A DNA stretch of 64,000 nucleotides from Streptomyces blattellae (GTDB lineage Bacteria > Actinomycetota > Actinomycetes > Streptomycetales > Streptomycetaceae): contig NZ_WJBG01000161.1 of assembly GCF_009709555.1 (NCBI RefSeq), positions 161,381 to 225,380 on the forward strand. Reading direction: 5' to 3'. The position numbers and the translations under genes were made by a program. The notes under the pieces were generated by a model. It saw nothing but the letters and a program-made list of their open reading frames with translations, ran no database searches and had not been told where the DNA came from. Below, one piece after another: positions 1-8,035 of this stretch; positions within the stretch are counted from its first letter, which is position 1, and every line of letters begins with the position of its first letter.

Positions 1-489
1 ATCTGGCAGGGCTGCGACTCGGCCCTTGCGGCACCGCTCGTGCTGGACCTGGCGCGGCTGGTGGCCCGCGCCCACGAGACGGGTCTGACCGGCCCGCTCT
101 CCGAACTCGGCTTTTACTTCAAGGATCCGGTGGGTGAGGCGCCTTCGGCTCTTGGCGAGCAGTACGCGGTGCTGCGGGAGTTCGGGGGGCGGCTGGGGCG
201 GCTGGGACGGTCGGGGCAGGTGGGGCGATTGGGGCGGTTGAAGGGGCCAGCGGCGGAATCGGGGGACGGGCCGAGGGCCGGGGCGGCGGCCCTGCAGGAT
301 TCAGGTGGCGGTTCGGTGGCTGCGGCAGCGAGGAAGCTGACTGACGGTTCGAGGGCCGCCGGGGTCGGTGAAGAGCTGACGGACGGTTCGGTGGCCCAGC
401 CCCAGGCCCAGGGCCGGGCCCAGGGCCGGGCCCAGGGCCGGGCCCAGGGCCGGGCCCAGGGCCGGGCCGGGGCCGGGGAGGAGCGGTGA
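1..489 (+). CDS. Inositol-3-phosphate synthase, C-terminal part (5' end outside window)
   Basis: The frame is open from base 1 and ends at TGA 487-489, so only the C-terminal end is present. The first ~45 residues contain GPLSELGFYFKDPVG, which resembles the C-terminal segment of actinobacterial myo-inositol-1-phosphate synthases (GPL...YFMKSP type). That family converts glucose 6-phosphate to inositol 3-phosphate with NAD. The last ~100 residues are low complexity: LGR repeats, then five GRAQ repeats from a 12-bp tandem array. This tail is unlike the compact family end and is probably disordered. It heads an ebo-type operon; the next gene starts inside its stop codon (GTGA). Family identity rests on a short segment, so confidence is moderate. 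Confidence 0.7.
   Translation: MWQGCDSALAAPLVLDLARLVARAHETGLTGPLSELGFYFKDPVGEAPSALGEQYAVLREFGGRLGRLGRSGQVGRLGRLKGPAAESGDGPRAGAAALQDSGGGSVAAAARKLTDGSRAAGVGEELTDGSVAQPQAQGRAQGRAQGRAQGRAQGRAGAGEER
407..466 (+). repeat. 12-bp tandem repeat, five copies, in coding sequence
   Basis: Unit CCCAGGGCCGGG repeats five times without a mismatch and encodes GRAQ units in the tail of the inositol-phosphate-synthase-like gene. The frame is preserved because the unit is a multiple of three. Replication slippage is the likely origin. Confidence 0.9.
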
Positions 490-1706
490 GTGGGGGCCGT
501 AAGGGGGCGTGGCTGCGTGTGGTGGGTGACGGGGGGATGGGAGATCGGGCTGCGTGGGGGGACGGTTCGGGCCGTGTCGAGGCCGGCGGCGTCGAGGCCG
601 GTGGTGCCGCGACCGGTGACGTCGAGGCCGAGGGCCGGGGCGGCGTCGGTCCTGGCGAGGCCGCGCGGCGGGTTGGTGCACGCACCGACCTGACGCCGCG
701 CCAGGCCCGCACCCCTGCCGCCACCCCGAGCCGTGCGCACGCCTGGGCCGAACTTCTGCGTCTCCCGGCCCTGTTCACGGTGCCCGGCGATGCCCTTGCA
801 GGCGCCGCCGCGACCGGCGGGCGCCTCAACCGCCGCACTCTGCTCGCCATCGGCTCCTCCCTCTGTCTGTACGAGGCCGGCATGGCCCTCAACGACTGGG
901 CGGACAGGGCCGAGGACGCCGTGGAACGCCCGCACCGCCCCCTCCCCTCCGGCCGCGTCCACCCCACCGCGGCTTTCACGGCGGCCTGCGCCTTCACAAC
1001 CGGAGGGCTTGCCCTGGCCGCCCGCGCCGGCCGCCCCGCCCTCGCGGTCGCGGTGCCGCTCGCGGCGACCGTCTGGGCCTACGACCTCGCCGCGAAGCAC
1101 ACCCCCGCAGGCCCGCCCGCCATGGCCCTGGCCCGCGGCCTGGACGTCCTCCTCGGCGCCGCGGCGACCGCCGGCCGCATCCGCGAGGCCCTCCCGTCCG
1201 CCGCCGTCCTCGGCACTCACACCCTCGCGGTCACGACCGTCTCCCGCCAGGAGACGCGGGGCGGTTCACACCTGGTCCCGATGGCAGCGCTGGCCACGAC
1301 TGCGGTGCTGTCACGACTGCTGACCCGCCCGAGCCCCAGTCACGCCGCCGCGGAGCCGTCGGCGGAGTCCCACGCCCACACCGGCCGCCCCCACCTCAGG
1401 ACCGCGACAGCCCGAGAAGACGCCCGCACCCACGGCATGCCGGCCTCCACGGCCACGGCCAACCAGAACCCCCTTCCCACAGCCCTCACCACGGCCTACC
1501 TGGCCACCACGGCCCGCCCCTACTTCCACGCCACGCTCAACCCGTCACCCCCTCTCACCCAACGCGCCGTCTCCGGCGGCATCCGCGCGATGATCCCCCT
1601 CCAGGCCACCCTCGCCGCCCGCTCCGGCGCCCCCGTCACCGCCCTGCTGACCGCCGCCCTGGCCCCGCTCGCCCGCAGGTTCGCACGGAAGGTCACCATC
1701 ACATGA
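486..1706 (+). CDS. eboC: UbiA-like membrane protein of the EboC type
   Basis: 406 aa from GTG 486, which overlaps the preceding stop as GTGA. Residues 1-90 are low complexity and poorly conserved-looking, so translation could start later. The rest is a multi-pass membrane protein of the UbiA prenyltransferase superfamily. The first aspartate motif is visible as NDWADRAEDAVERPHRPL (N-D-x-x-D-x-x-x-D with following RP-R), and the second half has YDLAAKHT and GTHTLAVTTVSRQE. A long hydrophilic insert near residues 280-320 is unusual. EboC proteins belong to the ebo cluster, implicated in moving a precursor to the periplasm in cyanobacterial scytonemin synthesis. The actual substrate here is unknown. 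Confidence 0.8.
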   Translation: MSGGRKGAWLRVVGDGGMGDRAAWGDGSGRVEAGGVEAGGAATGDVEAEGRGGVGPGEAARRVGARTDLTPRQARTPAATPSRAHAWAELLRLPALFTVPGDALAGAAATGGRLNRRTLLAIGSSLCLYEAGMALNDWADRAEDAVERPHRPLPSGRVHPTAAFTAACAFTTGGLALAARAGRPALAVAVPLAATVWAYDLAAKHTPAGPPAMALARGLDVLLGAAATAGRIREALPSAAVLGTHTLAVTTVSRQETRGGSHLVPMAALATTAVLSRLLTRPSPSHAAAEPSAESHAHTGRPHLRTATAREDARTHGMPASTATANQNPLPTALTTAYLATTARPYFHATLNPSPPLTQRAVSGGIRAMIPLQATLAARSGAPVTALLTAALAPLARRFARKVTIT

Positions 1707-2668
1707 GCCAGGCCTCCCGCCTCCCCGGGAACACCCCGGTAACCACCCCGGCTAGCGGCGGCAGCCCGCTCCGCTTCGGCTACGGAACGAACGGTCTCGC
1801 CGACCTCCGTCTCGACGACGCCCTCGCCCTGCTCGCCGACCTCGGCTACGACGGTGTCGGCCTGACCCTCGATCACATGCATCTCGACCCGATGGCGTCC
1901 GACCTCGCCGCCCGCATCCGCCGGGTCGCGCAGCGGCTGGATGCGCTCGGGCTGGACGTCACCGTGGAGACCGGGGCCCGCTATGTGCTCGATCCGCGTC
2001 GCAAGCACGGCCCGTCTCTGCTGGACGCCGATCCGGTGGACCGAGCGTGCCGGGCCGACCTGTTGATCCGCGCCGTTCGGGTCGCCGCCGACCTGGGCGC
2101 GCACGCGGTCCACTGCTTCAGCGGGATCACCCCGGCCGGAACGGACACGGACACCGCGTGGAAGCGGCTGGCCGAGTCGCTCGAACCGGTTCTGTCCGCC
2201 GCCACCAGCCACGACGTCCCGCTCGCCGTCGAACCCGAACCGGGCCACCTCCTCGCCACCGTCGCCGACTTCCACCGTCTCCGGGAGACCTTCGGTGACG
2301 CCCAGCACCTGGGCCTGACCCTCGACATCGGCCACTGCCAGTGCCTGGAGCCCCTGCCACCCGCCGACTGCGTACGCGCCGCCGCCCCCTGGCTCCGGCA
2401 CGTCCAGATCGAGGACATGCGCCGCGGCATCCACGAACACCTCCCTTTCGGAGACGGCGAGATCGACTTCCCGCCGGTACTCGCCGCCCTCGCCGCCACC
2501 GGCTACCAGGGCCTGACCGTCGTCGAACTCCCCCGCCACTCCCACGCGGGCCCACACCACGCCGAACTCTCCCTTCCCTTCCTCCAGCACGCAGCCGCAC
2601 AGCCCACCCCGCCCGTCGCACCGCCCCACGGCGAGCCCTCCGCCACCCCTGAAGGGAGCACCCCATGA
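1703..2668 (+). CDS. Sugar phosphate isomerase/epimerase (AP-endonuclease-2-like TIM barrel)
   Basis: 321 aa; ATG 1703 overlaps the upstream stop as ATGA. After a ~20-residue leader the protein has a xylose-isomerase-like TIM barrel pattern: RFGYGTNGLAD at the first strand, AVHCFSG, then putative metal ligands in LAVEPEPGHL (Glu), TLDIGHCQC (Asp/His), RHVQIEDM (His) and TVVELPRHSH (Glu). These are the usual ligand positions of the family, so it is probably an active metal-dependent isomerase or epimerase. It lies between eboC and eboA and is translationally coupled to both, so it probably works on the cyclitol or sugar intermediate of this operon. Substrate not determined. Confidence 0.85.
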   Translation: MSQASRLPGNTPVTTPASGGSPLRFGYGTNGLADLRLDDALALLADLGYDGVGLTLDHMHLDPMASDLAARIRRVAQRLDALGLDVTVETGARYVLDPRRKHGPSLLDADPVDRACRADLLIRAVRVAADLGAHAVHCFSGITPAGTDTDTAWKRLAESLEPVLSAATSHDVPLAVEPEPGHLLATVADFHRLRETFGDAQHLGLTLDIGHCQCLEPLPPADCVRAAAPWLRHVQIEDMRRGIHEHLPFGDGEIDFPPVLAALAATGYQGLTVVELPRHSHAGPHHAELSLPFLQHAAAQPTPPVAPPHGEPSATPEGSTP

Positions 2669-3375
2669 CGCAACCGCACGCCGCGCCGGAAACCCCCGCG
2701 GCCGGCATCCCGGGCGGCACCGCGCTCGCCCTCACCCCGGTGGACGAGCTGCAACGCCACCTCACCGCCCGCCTCGCCGGTGCCGCCCGGGCCTGGCTGG
2801 ACCAGGCTCTCGACGAGGCCGCCGCCCATCCCGGCATACACGGCCCCATCTCCGTATGGGAGCTGCGCCTCGCCGAGGCCGGCCGCCGCTGCGGAAGCGA
2901 CCACGCCGACGCCGCCCGCGTCCTGATCCTGCACGCGGCCCACGCGGACATGGACGCCCTCACCCGGGTCTACTCCCAGGGCACCGCCGCCGAACGCCGA
3001 GCCGTCCTGCACGCCCTGCCCCACCTCCTGCCGGGCCCGGACGCCCTCCCACTCGTCGAGGACGCCCTGCGCACCAACGACACCCGCCTCCTCGCCGCCG
3101 CAGTCGGCCCGTACGCCGCCCGGCACCTCACCCCTCACCACTGGCGGCACGCCGTCCTGAAGTGCCTCTTCACCGGTGTGCCGGTCGCCGAGGTGGCCGA
3201 CCTGGAACGCCGCGCCCACGCCGACGCCGAACTCGCCCGCATGCTCGGCGACTACGCGGCCGAACGCACCGCCGCGGGCCGTCCCGTACCGCAGGACCTG
3301 CACCGCGTCCTGGCCCTGACCGAGCCAGGACCTCCACGGCACTCAGCGGCCGACCCCCACGGCAAGGAGTCCTGA
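2665..3375 (+). CDS. eboA: EboA domain protein
   Basis: 236 aa, coupled by ATGA to the preceding gene. It is an alpha-helical, alanine/leucine-rich soluble protein without signal peptide or membrane segment. The region around residues 75-185 (DHADAARVLILHAAHADM ... VLKCLFTGVPVAEVADLERR) matches my memory of EboA-domain proteins, which have HEAT-like helical repeats and no known catalytic residues. Position beside eboC, the TatD hydrolase and eboE supports the call. Function in the family is unknown beyond participation in metabolite traffic. Confidence 0.8.
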   Translation: MTQPHAAPETPAAGIPGGTALALTPVDELQRHLTARLAGAARAWLDQALDEAAAHPGIHGPISVWELRLAEAGRRCGSDHADAARVLILHAAHADMDALTRVYSQGTAAERRAVLHALPHLLPGPDALPLVEDALRTNDTRLLAAAVGPYAARHLTPHHWRHAVLKCLFTGVPVAEVADLERRAHADAELARMLGDYAAERTAAGRPVPQDLHRVLALTEPGPPRHSAADPHGKES

Positions 3376-4226
3376 TGCGCATCTTCGATCCCCACATCCA
3401 CATGACGTCACGGACCACCGACGACTACCAGGCCATGCACGCGGCCGGTGTCCGCGCCGTCGTCGAGCCGTCCTTCTGGCTGGGCCAGCCCCGCACCTCT
3501 CCCGCCACCTTCCTCGACTACTTCGACTCCCTCCTCGGCTGGGAGCCCTTCCGCGCGGCCCAGTACGGCATCGCCCACCACTGCACGCTCGCCCTCAACC
3601 CCAAGGAGGCGAACGATCCGCGCTGTGTCCCCGTCCTCGACGAACTGCCCCGCTATCTCGTCAAGGACCAGGTCGTGGCCGTCGGCGAGATCGGCTACGA
3701 CTCCATGACCCCCGCCGAGGACACCGCGCTCGCCGCCCAGCTCCAACTTGCCGCCGACCACGAACTGCCCGCGCTGGTGCACACCCCGCACCGCGACAAG
3801 CTCGCCGGCCTGCGCCGCACCCTCGACGTCGTCCGGGAGTCCGCACTGCCCCCGGAACGCGTCCTGGTCGACCACCTCAACGAGACCACCGTCAAGGAGG
3901 CGAAGGACAGCGGTTGCTGGCTGGGTTTCTCCGTCTATCCCGAAACCAAGATGGACGAGCAGCGGATGGTGGCCATCCTCCAGCAGTACGGCCCCGAGCA
4001 GGTCCTGGTGAACTCCGCCGCGGACTGGGGCCGCAGCGATCCCCTGAAGACCCGCAAGGTCGCCGACCTGATGCTGGCCGAGGGGTTCACGCAGGACGAC
4101 GTCGACCGGGTGCTGTGGCGCAACCCCGTCGCCTTCTACGGCCTCAGCGGACGACTCGTCCTCGATGTCGCCGAGACCGAGGCCACCACCCACGAGGGCA
4201 ACTCCATCCTGCGCGGCGGGGAGTGA
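3375..4226 (+). CDS. TatD-family metal-dependent hydrolase
   Basis: 283 aa from ATG 3375, preceded by AAGGAG at 3364-3369 and overlapping the previous stop by one base. The frame is open further upstream, but that part is out-of-frame shadow of eboA. Amidohydrolase/TatD signatures are MRIFDPHIHM (HxH metal site at residues 7-9), AVGEIGYD (Glu metal ligand), LVHTPHRDK (His), VDHLNE (His) and VNSAADWG (Asp). All expected ligands are visible, so an active hydrolase is likely. Every ebo cluster includes a TatD-like hydrolase (EboB in one nomenclature). Natural substrate unknown. Confidence 0.88.
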   Translation: MRIFDPHIHMTSRTTDDYQAMHAAGVRAVVEPSFWLGQPRTSPATFLDYFDSLLGWEPFRAAQYGIAHHCTLALNPKEANDPRCVPVLDELPRYLVKDQVVAVGEIGYDSMTPAEDTALAAQLQLAADHELPALVHTPHRDKLAGLRRTLDVVRESALPPERVLVDHLNETTVKEAKDSGCWLGFSVYPETKMDEQRMVAILQQYGPEQVLVNSAADWGRSDPLKTRKVADLMLAEGFTQDDVDRVLWRNPVAFYGLSGRLVLDVAETEATTHEGNSILRGGE

Positions 4227-4229
4227 GCG

Positions 4230-5435
4230 ATGCGCTTCCGCCACCCCGACGGCTCCACCGTCCACCTCGCGTACTGCACCAACGTCCACCCCGCCGAAAC
4301 CCTCGACGGAGTCCTCGCGCAACTCCGCGACCACTGCGAACCCGTCCGCCGCCGCCTCGGCCGCGACCGCCTCGGCATCGGCCTCTGGCTCGCCAAGGAC
4401 GCCGCCCACGCCCTCGTCACCGACCCGTCCGCACTGCGCCGGCTGCGCACCGAACTCGACCGCCGCGGCCTGGAAGTCGTCACCCTCAATGGCTTCCCCT
4501 ATGAAGGCTTCGGCGCCGAAGAGGTCAAGTACCGCGTCTACAAGCCGGACTGGGCCGACCCCGAACGTCTCGACCACACCTCGGCCCTGGCCCGCGTCCT
4601 CGCCACGCTGCTCCCGGACGATGTCATCGAAGGCAGCATCTCCACGCTGCCCCTGGCCTGGCGCACCGCCGCCACCGAGGAACGCACCGCTACAGCGCGC
4701 ACCGCCTTGCTCGCGCTCGCCGAACGCCTCGACGCCCTGCACGAGTTGACCGGCCGTTCCATCCGCGTCGGCCTGGAGCCGGAACCCGGCTGCGTCGTCG
4801 AGACCACCGCCGACGCCCTCGCCCCGCTGACCGAGATCGCCCACGACCGTATCGGCATCTGCGTCGACACCTGCCACCTCGCCACCTCCTTCGAAGACCC
4901 GCACACCGCCCTCGACGTCCTCACCGAAGCCCGCATCCCCGTCGTCAAGTCCCAGCTCTCCGCCGCCCTGCACGCCGAACACCCCCACCTCCCCGAAGTC
5001 CGAGCGGCCCTCGCCGCCTTCGACGAACCCCGCTTCCTGCACCAGACCCGCACGTCCCCCACTCTCCACTCCGTTCGACCGGGAGGGGCTCCCATCGCCG
5101 CCGGCCTGCGCGGCACCGACGACCTCGGCGAGGCCCTCAAGGGCGACACCCTCCCCGACGCCGCCCCCTGGCGCGCGCACTTCCACGTCCCGCTGCACGC
5201 GGCCCCCGCCGCGCCCCTCACCTCCACACTCCCCGTGCTCAAGTGCGCACTGACCCGCCTGGTCGGCGGCCCCCACCCGCTCACCAGCCACCTCGAAGTC
5301 GAGACATACACCTGGCAGGCCCTCCCGCCCGAGCTGCGGCCCCGCGGCCGGGCCCAGCTCGCCGACGGCATCGCAGCCGAACTCACCCTCGCCCGCGACC
5401 TGTTGACGGACCTCGGCCTGAAGGAACTGCCATGA
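4230..5435 (+). CDS. eboE: Metabolite traffic protein EboE (TIM barrel)
   Basis: 401 aa; starts three bases after the previous stop with GGGGAG just upstream. The N-terminus HLAYCTNVHPAETLDGVLAQL and the barrel motifs LEPEPGC (metal Glu), GICVDTCHLA (Asp/His) and PVVKSQLSAAL are those of EboE, a sugar-phosphate-isomerase-like family restricted to ebo clusters. The C-terminal region HLEVETYTWQALP fits the family's final strand with another acidic metal ligand. It is longer than a standard xylose-isomerase-like protein (about 280-300 aa), as EboE members are. Cytoplasmic, no signal peptide. Its end overlaps the phosphatase gene by ATGA. Confidence 0.85.
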   Translation: MRFRHPDGSTVHLAYCTNVHPAETLDGVLAQLRDHCEPVRRRLGRDRLGIGLWLAKDAAHALVTDPSALRRLRTELDRRGLEVVTLNGFPYEGFGAEEVKYRVYKPDWADPERLDHTSALARVLATLLPDDVIEGSISTLPLAWRTAATEERTATARTALLALAERLDALHELTGRSIRVGLEPEPGCVVETTADALAPLTEIAHDRIGICVDTCHLATSFEDPHTALDVLTEARIPVVKSQLSAALHAEHPHLPEVRAALAAFDEPRFLHQTRTSPTLHSVRPGGAPIAAGLRGTDDLGEALKGDTLPDAAPWRAHFHVPLHAAPAAPLTSTLPVLKCALTRLVGGPHPLTSHLEVETYTWQALPPELRPRGRAQLADGIAAELTLARDLLTDLGLKELP

Positions 5436-6820
5436 CCCGATCCGAAGGGCCCACTCCGCTCCTCGTCCTCGACGTCGTCGGCCTCACCCCCCGCCTGCTG
5501 GACCACATGCCCCACCTCAAGACGCTCGCCCGGTCCGGTTCCCGCGCGCCTCTCGGCACCGTCCTGCCGGCCGTCACCTGCGCCGCCCAGTCCACCTTCC
5601 TCACCGGCACCCACCCGTCCGAACACGGCATCGTCGGCAACGGCTGGTACTTCCGCGAACTCGGCGACGTCCTGCTGTGGCGGCAGCACAACGGCCTGGT
5701 CACCGGGGACAGACTCTGGGACGCCGCCCGCCGCGCGCACCCCGGCTACACGGTCGCCAACATCTGCTGGTGGTACGCCATGGGCGCCGACACCGACATC
5801 ACCGTCACCCCCCGTCCGATCTACTACGCCGACGGCCGCAAGGAACCCGACTGCTACACCCGGCCCCCGGCCCTGCACGACGAACTCACCGAGAAACTCG
5901 GCACCTTCCCCCTCTTCCACTTCTGGGGACCCGGCGCGGACCTGGTCTCCAGCCGCTGGATCATCGACGCGACCCGCCACGTCATGCGCACCAGGCACCC
6001 CGACCTGACGCTCTGCTACCTCCCTCATCTCGACTACGACCTGCAGCGCTTCGGCCCCGACGACCCGCGCTCGCTCAAGGCGGCCACCGACCTGGACGCG
6101 GCCCTGGCCCCGCTCCTGGCCGACGCGCGCGCCGAAGGGCGTACCGTCGTCGCGCTGTCCGAGTACGGCATCACCCGCGTGAGCCGCCCGGTCGACATCA
6201 ACCGCGCACTGCGCCGCGCAGGACTGCTCGAAGTACACACGCAGGACGGCATGGAATACCTCGACCCGATGGCCTCACGCTCCTTCGCCGTCGCCGACCA
6301 CCAGATCGCCCACGTCTACGTACGCCGCCCGGAGGACCTCGACGCGACCCGGGCCGCGCTCGACGGGCTGCCCGGCCTTGAGCAACTCCTCGACGACGAG
6401 GGCAAGAAGGCCCATCACCTCGACCATCCGCGCTCCGGCGAGCTGGTCGCCGTGGCGGCGCCGGACGCCTGGTTCACGTACTACTACTGGCTTGACGACG
6501 ACCGCGCGCCCGACTTCGCGCAGCTGGTCGAGATCCACCGCAAACCCGGCTACGACCCGGTCGAACTCTTCATGGACCCGCTCGACCCCTATGTGAAGGT
6601 CAAGGCGGCCACCGCCCTGGCCCGCAAGAAACTCGGCATGCGCTACCGCATGGCGGTCGTGCCCCTTGATCCCTCACCTATTCGCGGCAGCCACGGCCGC
6701 CTCCCGGCGAGCGACGACGACGGTCCGCTCCTCATCTGCTCCACCCCCCGCGCTGTCGGTGACCGCGTCGCGGCCACCGATGTGAAGTCGCTCCTGCTCC
6801 AACTCGCCGGACTCGCCTGA
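5432..6820 (+). CDS. Alkaline phosphatase superfamily / nucleotide pyrophosphatase-like protein
   Basis: 462 aa from ATG 5432 (ATGA overlap). The metal-site Asp occurs at LLVLDVVGLTP and the nucleophile Thr at PAVTCAAQSTFLTGTHPSEHG, the typical Type I phosphodiesterase/nucleotide pyrophosphatase signature. Further ligands are plausible at YLPHLDYDLQRFGPD (Asp/His), SEYG and VADHQIAHVY (Asp/His). No signal peptide, so it is probably cytoplasmic. Last gene of the overlapping ebo run; many ebo clusters end with such an enzyme (EboF-type). It may hydrolyse a phosphate or nucleotide-linked intermediate. Confidence 0.85.
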   Translation: MTRSEGPTPLLVLDVVGLTPRLLDHMPHLKTLARSGSRAPLGTVLPAVTCAAQSTFLTGTHPSEHGIVGNGWYFRELGDVLLWRQHNGLVTGDRLWDAARRAHPGYTVANICWWYAMGADTDITVTPRPIYYADGRKEPDCYTRPPALHDELTEKLGTFPLFHFWGPGADLVSSRWIIDATRHVMRTRHPDLTLCYLPHLDYDLQRFGPDDPRSLKAATDLDAALAPLLADARAEGRTVVALSEYGITRVSRPVDINRALRRAGLLEVHTQDGMEYLDPMASRSFAVADHQIAHVYVRRPEDLDATRAALDGLPGLEQLLDDEGKKAHHLDHPRSGELVAVAAPDAWFTYYYWLDDDRAPDFAQLVEIHRKPGYDPVELFMDPLDPYVKVKAATALARKKLGMRYRMAVVPLDPSPIRGSHGRLPASDDDGPLLICSTPRAVGDRVAATDVKSLLLQLAGLA

Positions 6821-6901
6821 GGGGTGCACCCCCTCAGGTCCGACTGGTCACAAGTGAAGCACTCACCACTGACAACGCCCTCCCATCACCAGGAGTTCCG
6901 C

Positions 6902-7963
6902 ATGAGCCGCACACCTCGCACCGCCCGATCCAGCAAGGCGCACGACCCCGAACTGGCCCACCGCCTCAGCAGACGAGGCATGCTCGGCGTGGCCGCCGGC
7001 GCCACCGCCGCGGCCCTGCTCGGCGCCGCCTCCACCCCCGCCGTCGCCGCCACCGACGCGACAGCCGGCGCCCAGCGGCGCGGCCGCCCCGTCCTGCCCC
7101 CCGGCCGCCTGGGCATCCAGCTCTACAGCCTCCGCGACAAGGTCTCCACCCTCGGCTTCGCCGCCGTCTTCGCCGAACTGGAGAAGTACGGCTACGACGA
7201 GGTCGAGTTCGCCGGATACACCCAGGGCTCGGCGGGCCCGATCACGCTCGCCCAGCTCAAGCGGCTGGCGAGGAACCACGGTCTGAACCCGATCGGCAGC
7301 CACGTCGGCTACTACTCCAGCGACCCGAACGCCTACACCTTCGCGCAGAACCTCACCAAGGTCCTCGACGACGCCCAGGCCCTCGGCCTCAAGCACATCG
7401 GCACCGCCTCGGGCCCGTTCCGCTACGGCTCGACGGTCGACGCCTGGAAGCGCGCGGCCGAGGAGTTCAACGCATACGGGGCCGCCGCGAAGGCACGCGG
7501 CATGAAGTTCTACCAGCACAACCACTCCGAGGAGTTCTCCTTCGCCAGCGACAACCCCGGCGTCCGCCTCTACGACGTACTGCTCGCCGAGACCGACCCG
7601 GACCTCGTCTTCCTGGAGATGGACATCTACTGGGCCTACTCGGGCCAGTTCCGCTTCTCCCAGCGTCCCGACGGCACACCCGCACCCTTCGAGCCCCTGG
7701 ACTACGTACTCAAGCAGCCCGACCGCTACCCGCTGTTCCATGTGAAGGACGGCGAGAGCGACCCGTCGAACCCGTACGGCTACCGCATGGTCGACGTCGG
7801 CGACGGCGACATCGACTACCAGCGGTTCATCTCCGCCGTGACCCGTCTGCGCGGCCACCGACTGGCCCACCACTGGCAGGCCGAACACGACAACCCGACC
7901 GAGTCCTTCACCTTCGCCCGCCGCTCCAGCGCGTACCTGCACTCACTGCGTGAGAAGTGCTGA
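6902..7963 (+). CDS. Tat-exported sugar phosphate isomerase/epimerase-like TIM barrel
   Basis: 353 aa from ATG 6902 with AGGAG at 6891-6895. The open frame extends upstream but lacks a better site. The N-terminus carries a twin-arginine signal (LSRRGMLGVAAGATAAALLG, Ala-rich cleavage region near residue 45). The mature part begins GRLGIQLYSLRDKV and shows TIM-barrel metal motifs KFYQHNHSEEF, FLEMDIYWAY, PLFHVKDGES and DVGDGDIDY. This is the secreted isomerase family common in Streptomyces. It lies 81 bp after the ebo operon, so it may be cotranscribed and act on the exported product. Confidence 0.85.
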   Translation: MSRTPRTARSSKAHDPELAHRLSRRGMLGVAAGATAAALLGAASTPAVAATDATAGAQRRGRPVLPPGRLGIQLYSLRDKVSTLGFAAVFAELEKYGYDEVEFAGYTQGSAGPITLAQLKRLARNHGLNPIGSHVGYYSSDPNAYTFAQNLTKVLDDAQALGLKHIGTASGPFRYGSTVDAWKRAAEEFNAYGAAAKARGMKFYQHNHSEEFSFASDNPGVRLYDVLLAETDPDLVFLEMDIYWAYSGQFRFSQRPDGTPAPFEPLDYVLKQPDRYPLFHVKDGESDPSNPYGYRMVDVGDGDIDYQRFISAVTRLRGHRLAHHWQAEHDNPTESFTFARRSSAYLHSLREKC

Positions 7964-7980
7964 GCGGCACACTCCGCACA

Positions 7981-8021
7981 CGAGGCGGCCCCTCCCGAGG
8001 TCCGGGGGAGGGGCCGCCTCG
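7981..8021. terminator. Strong bidirectional hairpin terminator
   Basis: Perfect 16-bp inverted repeat (7981-7996 pairs with 8006-8021, 9-nt loop), all but a few pairs G-C. It sits between two convergent genes, 18 bp after one stop and 15 bp from the other. Confidence 0.85.
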
Positions 8022-8035
8022 TCCGCGCACCGCCT

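Noticed and set aside
407..466. CRISPR-like array
   Set aside because: Units are contiguous without spacers and are in-frame coding repeats. The 20-bp array at 21644-21743 likewise has no unique spacers.
114..1220. Long minus-strand open frames opposite the first two genes
   Set aside because: Arg/Pro/Gly-rich translations and codon bias mirror the plus-strand genes; typical high-GC antisense shadow.
3408..5291. 627-codon minus-strand open frame opposite the TatD and EboE genes
   Set aside because: Val/Glu/Gly-rich translation without motifs; both plus-strand genes have full catalytic motifs.
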